From Globicephala melas (lineage: Eukaryota > Chordata > Mammalia > Artiodactyla > Delphinidae), in NCBI RefSeq assembly GCF_963455315.2, contig NC_083326.1:42224363-42288362 (forward strand): a stretch of DNA of 64,000 bases, written 5' to 3'. A program made the translations under genes and the position numbers. The notes under the pieces were generated by a model. The model had not been told where the DNA came from. It saw nothing but the letters and a program-made list of their open reading frames with translations, and did not search any database. This document shows positions 1-11,575 of the stretch, piece by piece. How positions within the stretch are numbered: position 1 is the stretch's first letter; each line of letters opens with the position of its first letter.

Positions 1-33
1 TATGTATCCACTCAAGAGTTTAAAATTTTTACT

Positions 34-50
34 TAGACAAGTGTCTTTTT
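34..50. repeat. Target-site duplication, left copy (17 bp)
   Basis: TAGACAAGTGTCTTTTT here is identical to 6188-6204 and brackets the antisense L1. The run of T/C after it (51-60) is the complement of the L1 poly(A) tail. Confidence 0.9.
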
Positions 51-60
51 TCTTTTTTTA

Positions 61-165
61 GAAATTTCATAAATGTCTGAAATAAATGTCTGAAACATTT
101 ATATTAACATAATTCCACACAAATAACCCAATGAAAGTTTAGTATTAGTTGTTTTCTTTGCTTGT
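61..165 (-). mobile_element. Candidate 3'-transduced segment of the L1
   Basis: Between the recognisable L1 3' end (about 170) and the terminal poly(A)/TSD (34-60) lie about 105 bp that do not look like L1 3'UTR. They are preceded, in L1 sense, by an A-rich tract (acaaacaaacaagcaaagaaaac), which could be the degraded original tail. It also holds a tandem 15-bp repeat (AAATGTCTGAAATAA-like, 71-100). Alternatively it is an unfamiliar L1 3'UTR variant. Confidence 0.45.
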
Positions 166-2538
166 TTGTTTGTACTGCAGCTTCTTATTAGTCATCAATT
201 TTATACACATCAGTGTATACATGTCAATCCCAATCGCCAAATTCAGCACACCACCATCCCCACCCCCCACAGTTTTCCCACCTGGTGTCCATACCTCTGT
301 TCTCTACATCTGTGTCTCAACTTCTGCCCTGCAAACCGGCTCATCTGTACCATTTTCCTAGGTTCCACGTACATGCATTAATATATGATATCTGTTTTTC
401 TCTTTCTGACTTACTTCACTCTATATGACTAGATCCGTCCACATCTCAACAAATGACTCAATTTCGTTCCTTTTTATGGCTGAGTAATATTCCATTGTAT
501 ATATGTACCACAACTTCTTTATCCATTCGTCTGTCGATGGGCATTTAGGTTGCATCCATGACCTGGCTATGTAAATAGTGCTGCAATGAACTTTGGGGTG
601 CATGTGTCTTTTTGAATTATGGTTTTCTCTGGGTATATGCCCAGTGATGGGATTGCTGGATCATATGGTAAATCTATTTTTAGTTTTTTAAGGAACCACC
701 ATACTGTTCTCCATAGTGGCTGTATCAATTTACATTCCCACCAACAGTGCAGGAGGGTTCTCTTTTCTCCACACCCTCTCCAGCATTTGTTGTTTGTAGA
801 TTTTCTGATGGTGCCCATTCTAACTGGTGTGAGGTGATACCTCATTGTAGTTTTGATTTGCATTTCTTTAATAATCAGTGATGTTGAGCAGCTTCTCATA
901 TGCTTCTTGGCCATCTGTATGTCTTCTTTGGAGAAATGTCTATTTAGGTCTTCTGCCCATTTTTGGATTGGGTTGTTTGTTTCTTTAATATTGAGCTGCA
1001 TGAGGTGTTTATATATTTTAGAGATTAATCCTTTGTCCGTTGATTTGTTTGCAAATATTTTCTCCCATTCTGAGGGTTGTCTTTTCATCTGGTTTATGGT
1101 TTCCTTTGCTGTGCAAAAGCTTTTAAGTTTCATTATGTCCCATTTTTTATTTTTGTTTTTATTTCCATTACTCTAGGAGGTGGATCAAAAAAGATCTTGC
1201 TGTGATTTATGTCAAAGAGTGTTCTTCCTATATTTTCCTCTAAGAGTTTTATAGTGTCCGGTCTTACATTTACGTCTCGTATCCATTTTGAGTTTATTTT
1301 TGTTTATGGTGTTAGGGAGTGTTCTAATTTCATTCTTTTACATGTAGCTGTCCAGTTATCCCAGCACCACTTACTGAAGAGACTGTCTTTTCTGCATTGT
1401 ATATCTTTGCCTCCTTTGTCATAGATTAGTTGACCATAGGTGCGTGGGTTTATCTCTGGGCTTCCTATCTTGTTCCATTGATCTATATTTCTGTTTTTGT
1501 GCCAGTACCATACTGTCTTGATTACTGTAGCTTTGTAGTAGAGTCTGAAGTCTGGGAGCTTGATTCCTCCAGCTCCGTTTTCCTCTCTCAAGATTGCTTT
1601 GGCTATTCGGGGTCTTCTGTGTCTCCATACAAATTTTAAGATGATTTGTTCTAGTTCCGTAAAAAATGCCATTGGTAATTTGATAGGGATTGCATTGAAT
1701 CTGTAGGTTGCTTTGGGTAGTATAGTCATTTTCACAATATTGATTCTTCCAATCCCAGAACATGGTATATCTCTCCATCTGTTTGTATCATCTTTAATTT
1801 CTTTCATCAGTGTCTTATAGTTTTCTGCATACAGGTCTTTTGTCTCCCTAGGTAGGTTTATTCCTAGGTATTTTATTCTTTTTGTTGCAGTGGTAAATGG
1901 GAGTGTTTCCATATATTCTCTTTCAGATTTTTCATCATTAGTGTATAGAAATGCAAGTGAATTCTGTGCATTAATTTTGTATCCTGCAACTTTACCAAAT
2001 TCATTGATTAGCTCTAGTAGTTTTCTGGTGGCATTTTTAGGATTCTCTATGTATAGTATCATGTCATCTGCAAACAGTGACCATATTACTTCTTCTTTTC
2101 CAATTTGTATTCCTTTTATTTCTTTTTTTTCTCTGACTGCCGTGGCTAGGACTTACAAAACTATGTTGAATGATAGTGGTGAGAATGGACATCCTTGTCT
2201 CGTGCCTGATCTTAGAGGAAATGCTTTCAGTTTTTCACCGTTGAGAATGATGTTTGCTGTGGGTTTGTCGTATATGGCCTTTATTATGTTGAGGGAGGTT
2301 ACCTCTATACCCACTTTCTGGAGAGTTTTTATCATAAATGGGTGTTGAATTTTGTCAAAAACTTTTTCTGCATCTGTTGAGATGATCATGTGGTTTTTAT
2401 TTTCAATTTGTTAATATGGTGTATCACATTAATTAATTTGCGTATATTGAAGAATCCTTGCATCCCTGGGATAAATGCCACTTGATCGTGGTGTATGATC
2501 CTTTTAATGTGTTGTTGGATTCTGTTTGCTAGTATTTT

Positions 2539-2689
2539 TTTTTTAACATCTTCATTGGGGTATAATTGCTTTACAATGGTGTGTTAGTTTCTGCTTTATA
2601 ACAAAGTGCATCAGTTATACATATACATATGTTCCCATATCTCTTCGCTCTTGCGTCTCCCTCCCTCCCACCCTCCCTATCCCACCCCA
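2539..2689 (-). mobile_element. 5'-truncated L1 3' end nested in the L1 ORF2 region
   Basis: A T-run followed by AACATCTTCATTGGGGTATAATTG...CCACCCTCCCTATCCCACCCC interrupts otherwise continuous L1 sequence. Imperfect TSDs GTTTGCTAGTATTTT (2524-2538) and GTTTGCTATATTTT (2690-2703) flank it. The same fragment type recurs at 41146-41336 and, in sense, at 36807-36954. Confidence 0.85.
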
Positions 2690-5600
2690 GTTTGCTATAT
2701 TTTGTTGAGGATTTATGCATCTATATTCATCAGTGATATTGGTCTGTAATTTTCTTTTTTTGTAGTATCTTTGTCTGGTTTTGGTATCAGGGTGATGGTG
2801 GCCTCATAGAATAAGTTTGGGAGTGTTCCTTCCTCTGCAATTTTTTGGAAGATTTTGAGAAGAATGGGTGTTAGCTCTTCTCTAAATGTTTGATAGAATT
2901 CACCTGTGAAGCCATCTGGTCCTGGACTTTTGTTTGTTGGAAGATTTTTAATCACAGCTTCAATTTCATTACTTGTGATTGGTCTGTTCATATTTTCTTT
3001 TTTTCCTGGTTCAGTCTTGGAAGGTTCTACCTTTCTAAGAATTTGTCCGTTTCTTCCAGGTTGTCCATTTTATTGGCATAGATTTGCTTTTAGTACTCTC
3101 TTATGATGCTTTGTATTTCTGTGGTGTCCTTTGTAACTTCTCCTTTTTCATTTCTAATTTTATCGATTTGAGTCCTCTCCCTCTTTTTCTTGATGAGTCT
3201 GGCTAATGGTTTATCAATTTTGTTTATCTTCTCAAAGAACCAGCTTTTAGTTTCATTGATCTTTGCTACTGTTTTCTTTGTTTCTATTTCATTTATTTCT
3301 GCTCTGATCTTTATGATTTCTTTCCTTCTGCTAACTTTGGGTTTTGTTTGTTCTTCTTTCTCTAGTTCCTTTAGGTGTAAGGTTAGATTGTTTACTTGAG
3401 ATTTTTCTTGTTTCCTGAGGTAGGCTTGTATAGCTATAAACTTCCCTCTTAGAAATGCTTTTGCTGCATCCCATAGGTTTTGGATTGTCGTGTTTTCATT
3501 GTCATTTGTTTCTAGGTATTTTTTGATTTGCTCTTTGATTTCTTCAGTGATCTCTTGGTTATTTAGTAATGTATTCTTTAGCCTCGATGTGTTTGTGTTT
3601 TTTACATTGTTTCCCTGTAATTCATTTCTAATCTCATAGTGTTGTGGCCAGAAAAGATGCTTGATATGATTTCAGTTTTCTTAAATTTACAGAGGCTCGA
3701 TTTGTGACCCAAGATGTGATCTATCCTGGAGAATGTTCTGTGTGCACTTGAGAAGAAAGTGTAATTTGCTGTTTTTGGATGGAATGTCCTATAAATATCA
3801 ATTAAATCTATCTGGTCTACTGTGTCATTTAAAGCTTCTGTTTCCTTATTTATTTTCATTTTGGATGATACGTCCATCGGTGTAAGTGAGGTATTAAAGT
3901 CCCCCCTATTATTGTGTTACTGTCAATTTCCTCTTTTAGCGCTGTTATACTTGCCTTATGTATTGAGGTGCTCATATGTTGGGTGCATATATATTGATAA
4001 TTGTTATATCTTCTTCTTGGATTGATCCCTTGATCATTATGTAGTGTCCTTCCTTGTCTCTTGTAACATTCTTTATTTTAAAGTTTCTTTTATCTGATAT
4101 GAGTATAGCTACTCCAGCTTTCTTTTGATTTCCATTTGCATGGAATATCTTTTTCCATCCCCTCACTTTCAGTCCGTACGTGTCCCTAGGTCTGAAGTGG
4201 ATCTCTTGTAGACAGCATATATATGGGTCTTGTTTTTGTATCCATTCAGCAAGCCTGTGTCTTTTGGTTGGAGCATTTAATCCATTCATGTTTAAGGTAA
4301 TTATCGATATGTATGTTCCTATGACTATTTTCTTAATTGTTTTGGGTTTGTTTTTGCAGGTCCTTTTTTCTTTTGTGTTTCTCAGTTAGAGAAGTTCCTT
4401 TAGCATTTGTTGTAGAGCTGGTTTAGTGGTGCTGAATTCTCTTAGCTTTTGCTTGTCTGTTAAGCTTTTGATTTCTCCCTCGAATCTGAATCTGAATGAG
4501 ATCCTTCCCAGGTAGAGTAATCTTGGTTGTAGGTTCTTCCCTTTCATCACTTTAAGTATATCATGCCACTCCCTTCTGGCTTGTAGAGTTTCTGCTGAGA
4601 AATCAGCTGTTAACCTTATGGGAGTTCCCTTGTATGGTATTTGTCATTTTTCCCTTGCTGCTTTCAGTAATTTTTCTTTGTCTTTAAATTTTGCCAGTTT
4701 GATTACTGTGTGTCTCGGCGTGTTTCTCCTTGGGTTTATCCTGTCTGGGAGTCTCTGCGCTTCCTGGACTTAGGTGGCTATTTCCTTTCCCATGTTAAGG
4801 AAGTTTTTGACTGTAATCTCTTCAAATATTTTCTCTGGTCCTTTCTCTCTCTCTTCTCCTTCTGGGATCCCTATAATGTGAATGTTGTGTTTAATGTTGT
4901 TCCAGAGGTCTCTTAGGCTGTCTTCATTTCTTCTCATTCTTTTTTCTTTAGTCTGTTCAGCAGCAGTGACTTCCACCATTCAGTCTTCCAGGTCACTTAT
5001 CCGTTCTTCTGCCTCGGTTATTATGCTATTGATTCCTTCTAGTGTAGTTTTCATTTCAGTCACTGCATTGTTCATCTCTGTTTGTTTGTTCTTTAATTCT
5101 TCTAGGTCTTTGTTAAACATTTCTTTCATCTTCTCGATCTTTGCCTCCATTCTTTTTCCAAGGTCCTGGATCATCTTCACTATCAGTATTCTGAATTCTT
5201 TTTCTGGAAGGTTGCCTATCTCCACTTCATTTAGTTGTTTTTCTGGGGTTTTATCTTGTTCCTTCATCTGGTATATAGCCCTCTGCCTTTTCATCTTGTC
5301 TGTCTTTCTGTGAATGTGGTTTTTGTTCTACAGGCTGCAGGATTGTAGTTCTTCTTGATTCTGCTGTCTGCCCTCTGGTGGATGAGGCTATCTAAGAGGC
5401 TTGATGGGAGGGACTGGTGGTGGGTAGAGCTGACTGTTGCTCTGGTGGGCAGAGATCAGTTAAACTTTAATCCACTTGACTGTTGATGGGTGGGGCTGGA
5501 TTCCTTCTCTGTTGGTTGTTTGGCCTGAGGCAACCCAACACTGGAGCCTACCTGGGCTCTTTGGTGGAGCTAATGACAGACTCTGGGAGGGCTCATGCCA

Positions 5601-6187
5601 AGGAGTACTTCCCAGAACTTCTGCTGCCAGTGTCCTTGTCCCCATGGTGAAACAGAGCCACCCCCTGCCTCTGCAGGAGATCCTCCAACACTAGCAGGTA
5701 GGTGTGGTTCAGTTTTCCCTGGGGTCACTGCTCCTTCCCCTGGGTCCCGATGCGCACACTACTTTGTGTGTGCCCTCCAAGAGTGGAGTCTCTGTTTCCC
5801 CCCTGTCCTGTCAAAGTCCTGCAATCAGTTCCCACTAGGCTTCAAAGTCTGATTATCTAGGAATTCCTCCTCACATTATCAGACCCCCAGGTTGGGAAGC
5901 CTGACATGGGGCTCAGAACCTTCACTCCAGTGGATGGACTTCTGTGGTATAAGTGTTCGCCACTCTGTGAATCACCCCCCCAGCACTTATGGGATTTGAT
6001 TTTACTGTGATTGCGCCCCTCCTACTGTCTCATTGTGGCTTCTCCTTTGTCTTTGGATGTGGAGTATCTTTTTTGGTAAGTTCCAGTGTCTTCCTGTTGA
6101 TGATTGTCCAGCAGCTAGTTGTGATTCTGGTGTTCTCGCAAGAGGGAGTGAGAGCACGTCCTTCTACTCCACCATCTTGTTTCCTCC

Positions 6188-6204
6188 TAGACAAGTGTCT
6201 TTTT
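6188..6204. repeat. Target-site duplication, right copy (17 bp)
   Basis: Identical to 34-50. It directly abuts the L1 5' end, showing that the element was inserted full length. Confidence 0.9.
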
Positions 6205-6296
6205 CCTGTGTTTTCACTCTTGGCTGAGAAAGTGACTCCTAGATTGTATATACATTTTCTTAGATATTCTAGGAAGATTGAAAAAAAATTTTTTTA

Positions 6297-6525
6297 GGGC
6301 TTCCCTGGTGGCGCAGTGGTTGAGAGTCCGCCTGCCAATGCACGGGAAACGGGTTCGTGTCCCGGTCCAGGAGGATCCCACATGCCACGGAGCGGCTGGG
6401 CCTGTGAGCCATGGCCGCTGAGCCTGCGCGTCCGGAGCCTGTGCTCCGCAACGGGAGAGGCCACAACAGTGAGAGGCCTGTGTACCGCAAAAAAAAAAAA
6501 AACAAAAAAAAAACAAAAAACACAC
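6297..6525 (+). mobile_element. CHR-type SINE, short form, sense
   Basis: It starts AGGGCTTCCCTGGTGGCGCAGTGGTTG, with the tRNA-like A box (TGGCGCAGTGG) and B box (GGTTCGTGTCC). It ends CGCAACGGGAGAGGCCACAACAGTGAGAGGCC plus an impure A tail. It inserted just beyond the right TSD of the big L1. Apparent short reading frames here are SINE artefacts. Confidence 0.95.
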
Positions 6526-7049
6526 AATTTTTAAAATTTAAGTCTTTAGTCCATCTGGAATTAATTTTTGCATATGACGTAAGATTTTTATTTTCTTTCG
6601 GACTGTTGTGCCAGCCCAGTTATTCAAAAGTATGCTTATTAAATTGAATATCATTGTCAAAGTTTTGTTCTTTAACAGTAGAAAAGACACACTTCATCCA
6701 CACCTGTCTTTTAGGGATTGCCTTGGGCTGTGATGTAAAAACATGTAGGTTAATGAAATCTGAAAACAGATTTTTTTAAAAATTCTTTTTTTTTCATTCT
6801 TTTTATTAAAAAGAAGTTGTGGCTAGAGCTGTCCCTAACGTTGATTTACTCTTCTTTTCCAATAGCTGTGGGAGGTCTGAGATTTTTTTTCTAAATAAAA
6901 TTTTAATTCATTTTAAAGCCAGTGCTACCCTGTTGAGTCTGGGAAATGATAGTAACTTGTTAAATGCCTTCTGGAAGCATAGTCCAGATGCTTTGGCAAT
7001 AAGTTGTCTCCAGGGAAGAATTTGTTTTAAAATGATACTGTACTAGGCT

Positions 7050-7050
<1 letters not shown>
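6526..7050. other. Unique intronic sequence
   Basis: AT-rich, non-coding, with scattered homopolymer runs. I recognise no repeat family or gene. Confidence 0.6.

Positions 7051-7086
<36 letters not shown>
7051..7086 (+). repeat. (GT)18 microsatellite
   Basis: Uninterrupted GT dinucleotide run, likely polymorphic in length. Confidence 0.97.
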
Positions 7087-7090
<4 letters not shown>

Positions 7091-7889
7091 GAGAGAGTAT
7101 GTGCCTTGCAAAATTTCAGAAGCATTTGCAAGTCTGTGCTCATCTTTTTAACTGTTTGATTAATTGAAAGTGTATTTACCCCATTATTTTTTGGACAAGG
7201 AGCACACTTCACACACTATTCTTAACGTATATCTGTGTTTATTGCTTAAAAATCCCATTATGACCCACATCTGTTCATTTTTAAAGGCTTGAAGTAAATT
7301 TCTCTTAATGTTTTCCTTACCTCCCCGCAAATCATGGATGGCATTGTCTTCCTGATTCCTCTTAATTTCACATGCAAGGAGCAAAATTAAATCTTTTTAG
7401 GAAAAACGTAGGGAAATGTGGACCTGATATCTCAATGTCCCAGACTTTCTGCTTAAAAAAAGGAGAAATAAGTGTGAGAAGAGAACTCATACAGAGATTA
7501 TTCTTTGAGACTTTTTCTACTGTAAGACCTTTGTGCAGAACTACAACAAAATCTCAATTGTGCATTCCATAAAGTCCTCCAAGCTTTATGAAGTTGGAGT
7601 TGGGTGTGTTTAAAAGTTTCATCACTTCTCTTTTTAGGTGTCTTTCTGAGCCATCTGAGAGCCAGGATCCTGTCTTCTCTTTCCGTTGTAGATTTCACAG
7701 GGTCTAGTAGGACCACCGGATGTCCACCAGATGGATCAGAAATCCTGTCTGAGTGACTCTGCCACAGAGCTCTCTGGACACTCCAGCTTATCGCTAAAGT
7801 ATTTGCAAGCTCCACCCCCGGACACACACAGGTGTACATACTCTATTCTTCACCTTCTGACCTTTTAGCAAGTTCTGGGCATGGAAAGA
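7087..7889. other. Unique intronic sequence
   Basis: No recognised repeat. A 113-codon minus-strand open frame at 7498-7839 has no splice context or family resemblance that I can see and is treated as chance. Confidence 0.5.
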
Positions 7890-8278
7890 AGTGGTAACCG
7901 GTTTGTTACCTTATTTGGAAAACGGAGTTTTGCAGATGTAATTAACAGTTTTGAGATGAAATCATCCTGGATTACATAAGTGTGCTCTAAGTTCACTGAC
8001 ACCTGTCATTCGAAGAGAAAGGCAGAGGGGGGTTTGAGACAGACAGAAGAGGAGGGAGAGATTAGAGTGCTAGAGCCACAGGCCAGGGTATTCCTGCAGC
8101 CGCCAGAGGCTGCAAGAGGCAGCGAACAGAATCTCCCCTAGAGCCTCCCAAGGAAGCACAGGCTTGCCGACAGCTTGATTTTGGACTTTTGGCCTCCAGA
8201 GCTGTGAGAATAAATTTCAGTTGTTTCAAGGCACTCAATTTGTGGAAATTTATTATGGCAGCCAGAGGAAACTACATA
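7890..8278 (+). mobile_element. MaLR (MLT1-type) solo LTR, sense
   Basis: The text TTTTGCAGATGTAATTAA...ATCATCCTGGATTACATAAG...CTCCCCTAGAGCCTCC...CTTGATTTTGGACTTTTGGCCTCCAGAGCTGTGAGAATAAATTTCAG is characteristic of old ERVL-MaLR LTRs. It includes the LTR polyadenylation signal AATAAA at 8209-8214. No internal retroviral genes adjoin it. Confidence 0.72.
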
Positions 8279-8530
8279 TATACACGTGTATGCACATAAG
8301 CACACATACATATGTAAACACACACACACACATTTTGCTGGCCTATAGTTAAATAAAGTGTCAGATAATTTTTTTAACATCAGAAGTTATAAATGTGTCA
8401 TCTCGTTTTCTGGATTTTCCCAGTGATAGAGTTTACCCTAACATCCATCAGTAGGCTGATGGATAAGTGGGATTATGGAATGTGGTTTTCACAGCGTGTT
8501 TGCTGAGCAGCTGTGGATCACACGCCCGCT
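8279..8530. other. Sequence following the LTR, with a short (CA)n tract
   Basis: A TACA/CA-rich stretch lies at about 8275-8333; the rest is not recognised. Confidence 0.5.
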
Positions 8531-9855
8531 GTCTTACAAGCACAGTATCAAGTTCCAGGAACATGAAGGTGAGTGAGTGCAGTCCTGATGCTCAAGGAGT
8601 TCAGAGGCCCACTGGGCAGGTAGATTCTTAGAAGTAACTATTATCGTGTAATAAGCGTGGAAACGCTTCATCCCAGAGGTCAGTTAATGTTGCCAGGAGC
8701 TCTGGAGGCAGGTTTCACAGAAAACATTAACTGACTGCTGAGCTAGACACTGACGAGTGAGTAGGGTTCCAGTGGGTTTAGAAGAGAGGATGCTCTTCCT
8801 GACAGAGGTTAGGAACATCCTGAACAGAGGCATGGAAGGGGGTGGTAGGAGATGAGGCTCAAAAGGCAGTGGGGAGCAGATCTTGAAGAGCTGTCACATG
8901 TTGAGGTTGGACCTTTATCCTGTGGCTTAGCTGCTGGCTCTTAGCCTTTCCCCCGCCTTCTAGGACACAAATAACACATGGTGTTATAACAGACTCCACT
9001 GCAGCAGAATCCACTCAGGTCCCCAAATTTGATGCACTTCAGAATGAAACAGTAAATAATGAAGTAGAGTGAGATGTTTAGCCTACCTCTCCCAATTCTC
9101 AGACCAACAAGGAGTTTTTTCTCATAACGTGTGAGCTCCTGATATCAAGAGCAGTCTCTGGAGAGGCTCAGTGTAGAATCTTGGGCCATGTGTACTTCCT
9201 TGCCCAGCTAATGATAAACTCCATCCCATTCTGTCTCAAGAAAACCTACTAGAGTTTGTGAGTCAAGTTTTCATAGAGAAACTTGAGTCCACTCCAGTTT
9301 TTATTTTAGGAATAAATTATCTCACAGACTTCATATTTCACCCGATCCTAGTATTGAGCAACACTTTCTACAACCAGCTGTGTCACCGCGTCACAGCTGC
9401 AGATGAGTGTGTAGACAAAGGGCTCATCTTTGTTCCTGTGCTCCTAGCACGGTCCCTGGTCACAGAAGTGCTCCTCTAATGTTTGTTACTATGAACCGAG
9501 GGGAAATGTTGGACGGCTTTCCATATGGGAAGGGCCCAATTATTTAGATTTTAGAAGGATCGTTCTGGTGTCATTTAGAGCAGGAAAAATTTGGAATTAT
9601 AGAATGACAATATTTGGAAGCTATGGAGTTATAATCAGGGAGAAAGATGGTCTGCAGCCAAACCTAAAGTGGGAGTGGAGAGGAGGGGGTGATATCCTGG
9701 AAATATTTTCAAGGTGAGATTTCCAGGACTGATGACTGGATAGATGGGATATGAGGAGGAGAGAAGCACTCAGGAGTCCTGAGGCTCCTGGGGGGCTGAT
9801 GTCCTTGTCAGAGGTATGAACACAAACGAAGGAGCAGATTGCGGGTGAGTGCATT
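8531..9855 (+). repeat. Patchy ancient interspersed repeat, family not identified
   Basis: Phrases such as GCTCAAGGAGTTCAGAGGCCCACTGGGCAGG, GTAGGAGATGAGGCTCAAAAGGCAGTGGGGAGCAGATCTTGAAGAGCTGT and (9540-9800) CGTTCTGGTGTCATTTAGAGCAGG are ones I associate with an old placental repeat that recurs near 16.3, 38.5-39.5 and 62.3-62.8 kb. A possible L2 tail lies around 9400-9480. Boundaries and the family name are uncertain. Confidence 0.35.
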
Positions 9856-9859
9856 AGTC

Positions 9860-10245
9860 AGGGTAGACCCGGTGAGGCTGCAGTAACCACTACAAAATGT
9901 CAGTCTTTGAAAATAGCGGAGGTTTATTTCTCCCTTGTGCTATGTGTTTATCACAAGGTGGCCAAGGACTCTCCTCTATGTGCTCATCCTCCCTGCAGGA
10001 CCCGGGCCCAGAAGCCCGTGTTTATGCTTCCACACCTGTTGAGGAAGGAGACAGAATACGGCTTATCACGCACTGGCCCCTTAAAGATTCTACCCAGAAG
10101 CGATGCCCCTCACGTCCCTCTTACATTTCATTGTTGGTGGCAAATCCCACGGCCACACCTAACATTCAGGAGCGTGGAGATGTGCAGTCTTGCCATGGGC
10201 TGGGAATATGACTCCAGTGACTGTTGTGCTAATTGGTGGATATGT
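9860..10245 (-). mobile_element. Probable old LTR-like repeat, antisense
   Basis: GTCAGGGTAGACCCGGTGAGGCTGCAGTAACCACTACAAAATGTCAG...GGAGGTTTATTTCTC resembles the antisense start of MaLR/ERVL-class LTRs. The remainder is strongly diverged. Two overlapping open frames (104 and 113 codons) fall inside it and are not genes. Confidence 0.4.
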
Positions 10246-11377
10246 TGAGCTTGAGGTATTTATTTAAGGGAAATTCCCTTCAGAAAAAAATTACAAATCA
10301 TGGCTTGCATCTTGAGAGAGTTCAGGGCTAGAGAAATAATGTTGGAAGATTTCAAAGTTGTTGGTCATAAAACAGGCCACAGGAGTGAGTAACATTGATC
10401 AGGAGGGAATAGAACCTGTGCTCATGATGGTAAAAGATCAAGGTTAATAAGCTTGTGGTTCCAAATATTGCAACCCCAAAGTGTATTTTTTTTAGCAGTT
10501 TATTTTAACTTTTAAATAATTTTAAGTAACTGTTGACATAGGTGTTGAATTAATCACTTAAACGGAGTTTAGCTTTTTCATACTCCAAAATCACTGACTT
10601 GCATTTAGTAATTTAAAAGGTGCCGTTAGATTTTCCAGTAGGATTTCGGCCAATTTTCTAACCCAGCATGGAGGAAAAAGTATTGCCAAGGATAGCTACT
10701 GTAGGTCGAACTAAAGATCACTTATAAGTTGATTGATACTAAGATTGCTGAGTACTCAGAAAATTAGAATACCTTATAAGATTTTCTAACTGGTTGTGCC
10801 TCAGACAGAAAGATATGGGCTTAACCTTTCTCTAATGATACTCTTTTTATAGCTCCGATTACTGGCAAAGGGAGTAGTTAATAGCACTTTTCCCCGTTGG
10901 CTGGTGCGCATACATAAGGAGACATGATGATTCTCTTCTCCATTCTCTTAAAAGGTTCTTGTGCTCCTGCCTGCCTGACCTCCATCGAAGTCTACACCTA
11001 AGTTACTCACTTTTTAATCTTTTCGTGTAGACATATGTGATTACCACAAATAAACCCTCCTCCCTTCAAGACTGTGCACTTAACAGGAAAATGAAAAAAC
11101 AAATCTGGTTTAATGCATGTCACCATTATTTCTTTGAAGGAAACTGCAGAATTACAATAGTAGTGATGGTAAAAATTCTGGTCTTCACAGCCGAGGTGGA
11201 ACGAGTATTTGTCAGGCTTCCACTTTTTGTTAGCACTGTATCATGAATGGTTGCAAAATAAAGAAGGAAGCTATACCTTTTACCTTCTTGTCACAGACAC
11301 ATAAAACTATTAAAAGCAACTCTTCCTTATTCCTCAAGCAAAGCCATTGGTGTTTACTCCTGGACGATGATTATAAT
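10246..11377. other. Unique intronic sequence
   Basis: AT-rich with no recognised element and no supported exon. Confidence 0.6.
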
Positions 11378-11575
11378 TAACATTTATTGAGGGTAATTAC
11401 AGTGCTGGTTATGGTACAATACTTTATATACATTATCTCATTTAATTCTCATAATAGCTCTTTGACGTAAGGCTACCTACCAGGAACAAGAGGCTGAGAG
11501 AAAGGGAATAGTATGCTCAAGGTCACACAGCTGGGAAGATGGGTAGCGAGCTGCCAGCCGGTTCTGGAGCCCTGC
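11378..11575 (-). mobile_element. MIR SINE, antisense
   Basis: AACATTTATTGAGGGTAATTACAGTGCTGG...TTATCTCATTTAATTCTCATAATAGCTCTTTGACG...AAGGTCACACAGCTGGGAAG matches the reverse complement of the MIR core and tail as I know it. Confidence 0.85.

Larger units (their letters stand above)
51..6187 (-). mobile_element. Near full-length L1 LINE, antisense, inactivated
   Basis: Reading the minus strand, the element starts at 6187 with GGAGG..AAGATGGTGGAGTAGAAGGACGTG, a typical intact L1 5' end. It runs through a roughly 0.9-kb 5'UTR, an ORF1 region (about 5294-4390), an ORF2 region (about 4289-570) and a 3'UTR to about 170. ORF1 keeps a coiled-coil-rich segment (5294-4980) but stops at a TGA where an Arg CGA is likely, a CpG-decay change. 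ORF2 keeps the endonuclease start (NGLNAPTKRHRLAEWIQKQD), reverse-transcriptase pieces and the C-terminal C-x3-C-x7-H-x4-C knuckle (CWRGCGEKRTLLHCWWEC), but is broken by stops, frameshifts and a nested insertion. A 17-bp TSD (34-50 and 6188-6204) flanks it. It cannot move autonomously. Confidence 0.93.

Noticed and set aside
567..5313. Many open frames of 60-250 codons on both strands
   Set aside because: They are broken ORF1/ORF2 remains of the antisense L1 or their complements, not host genes.
6297..6370. tRNA gene resembling the SINE head
   Set aside because: The A and B boxes belong to a retroposed tRNA-derived SINE with A tail; it is not a functional tRNA gene. The same applies to the other nine SINEs.
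6214..6534. Overlapping open frames on both strands, 72-103 codons
   Set aside because: All arise from the CHR SINE. The same peptides recur at 18.1, 37.2, 49.3 and 58.7 kb.
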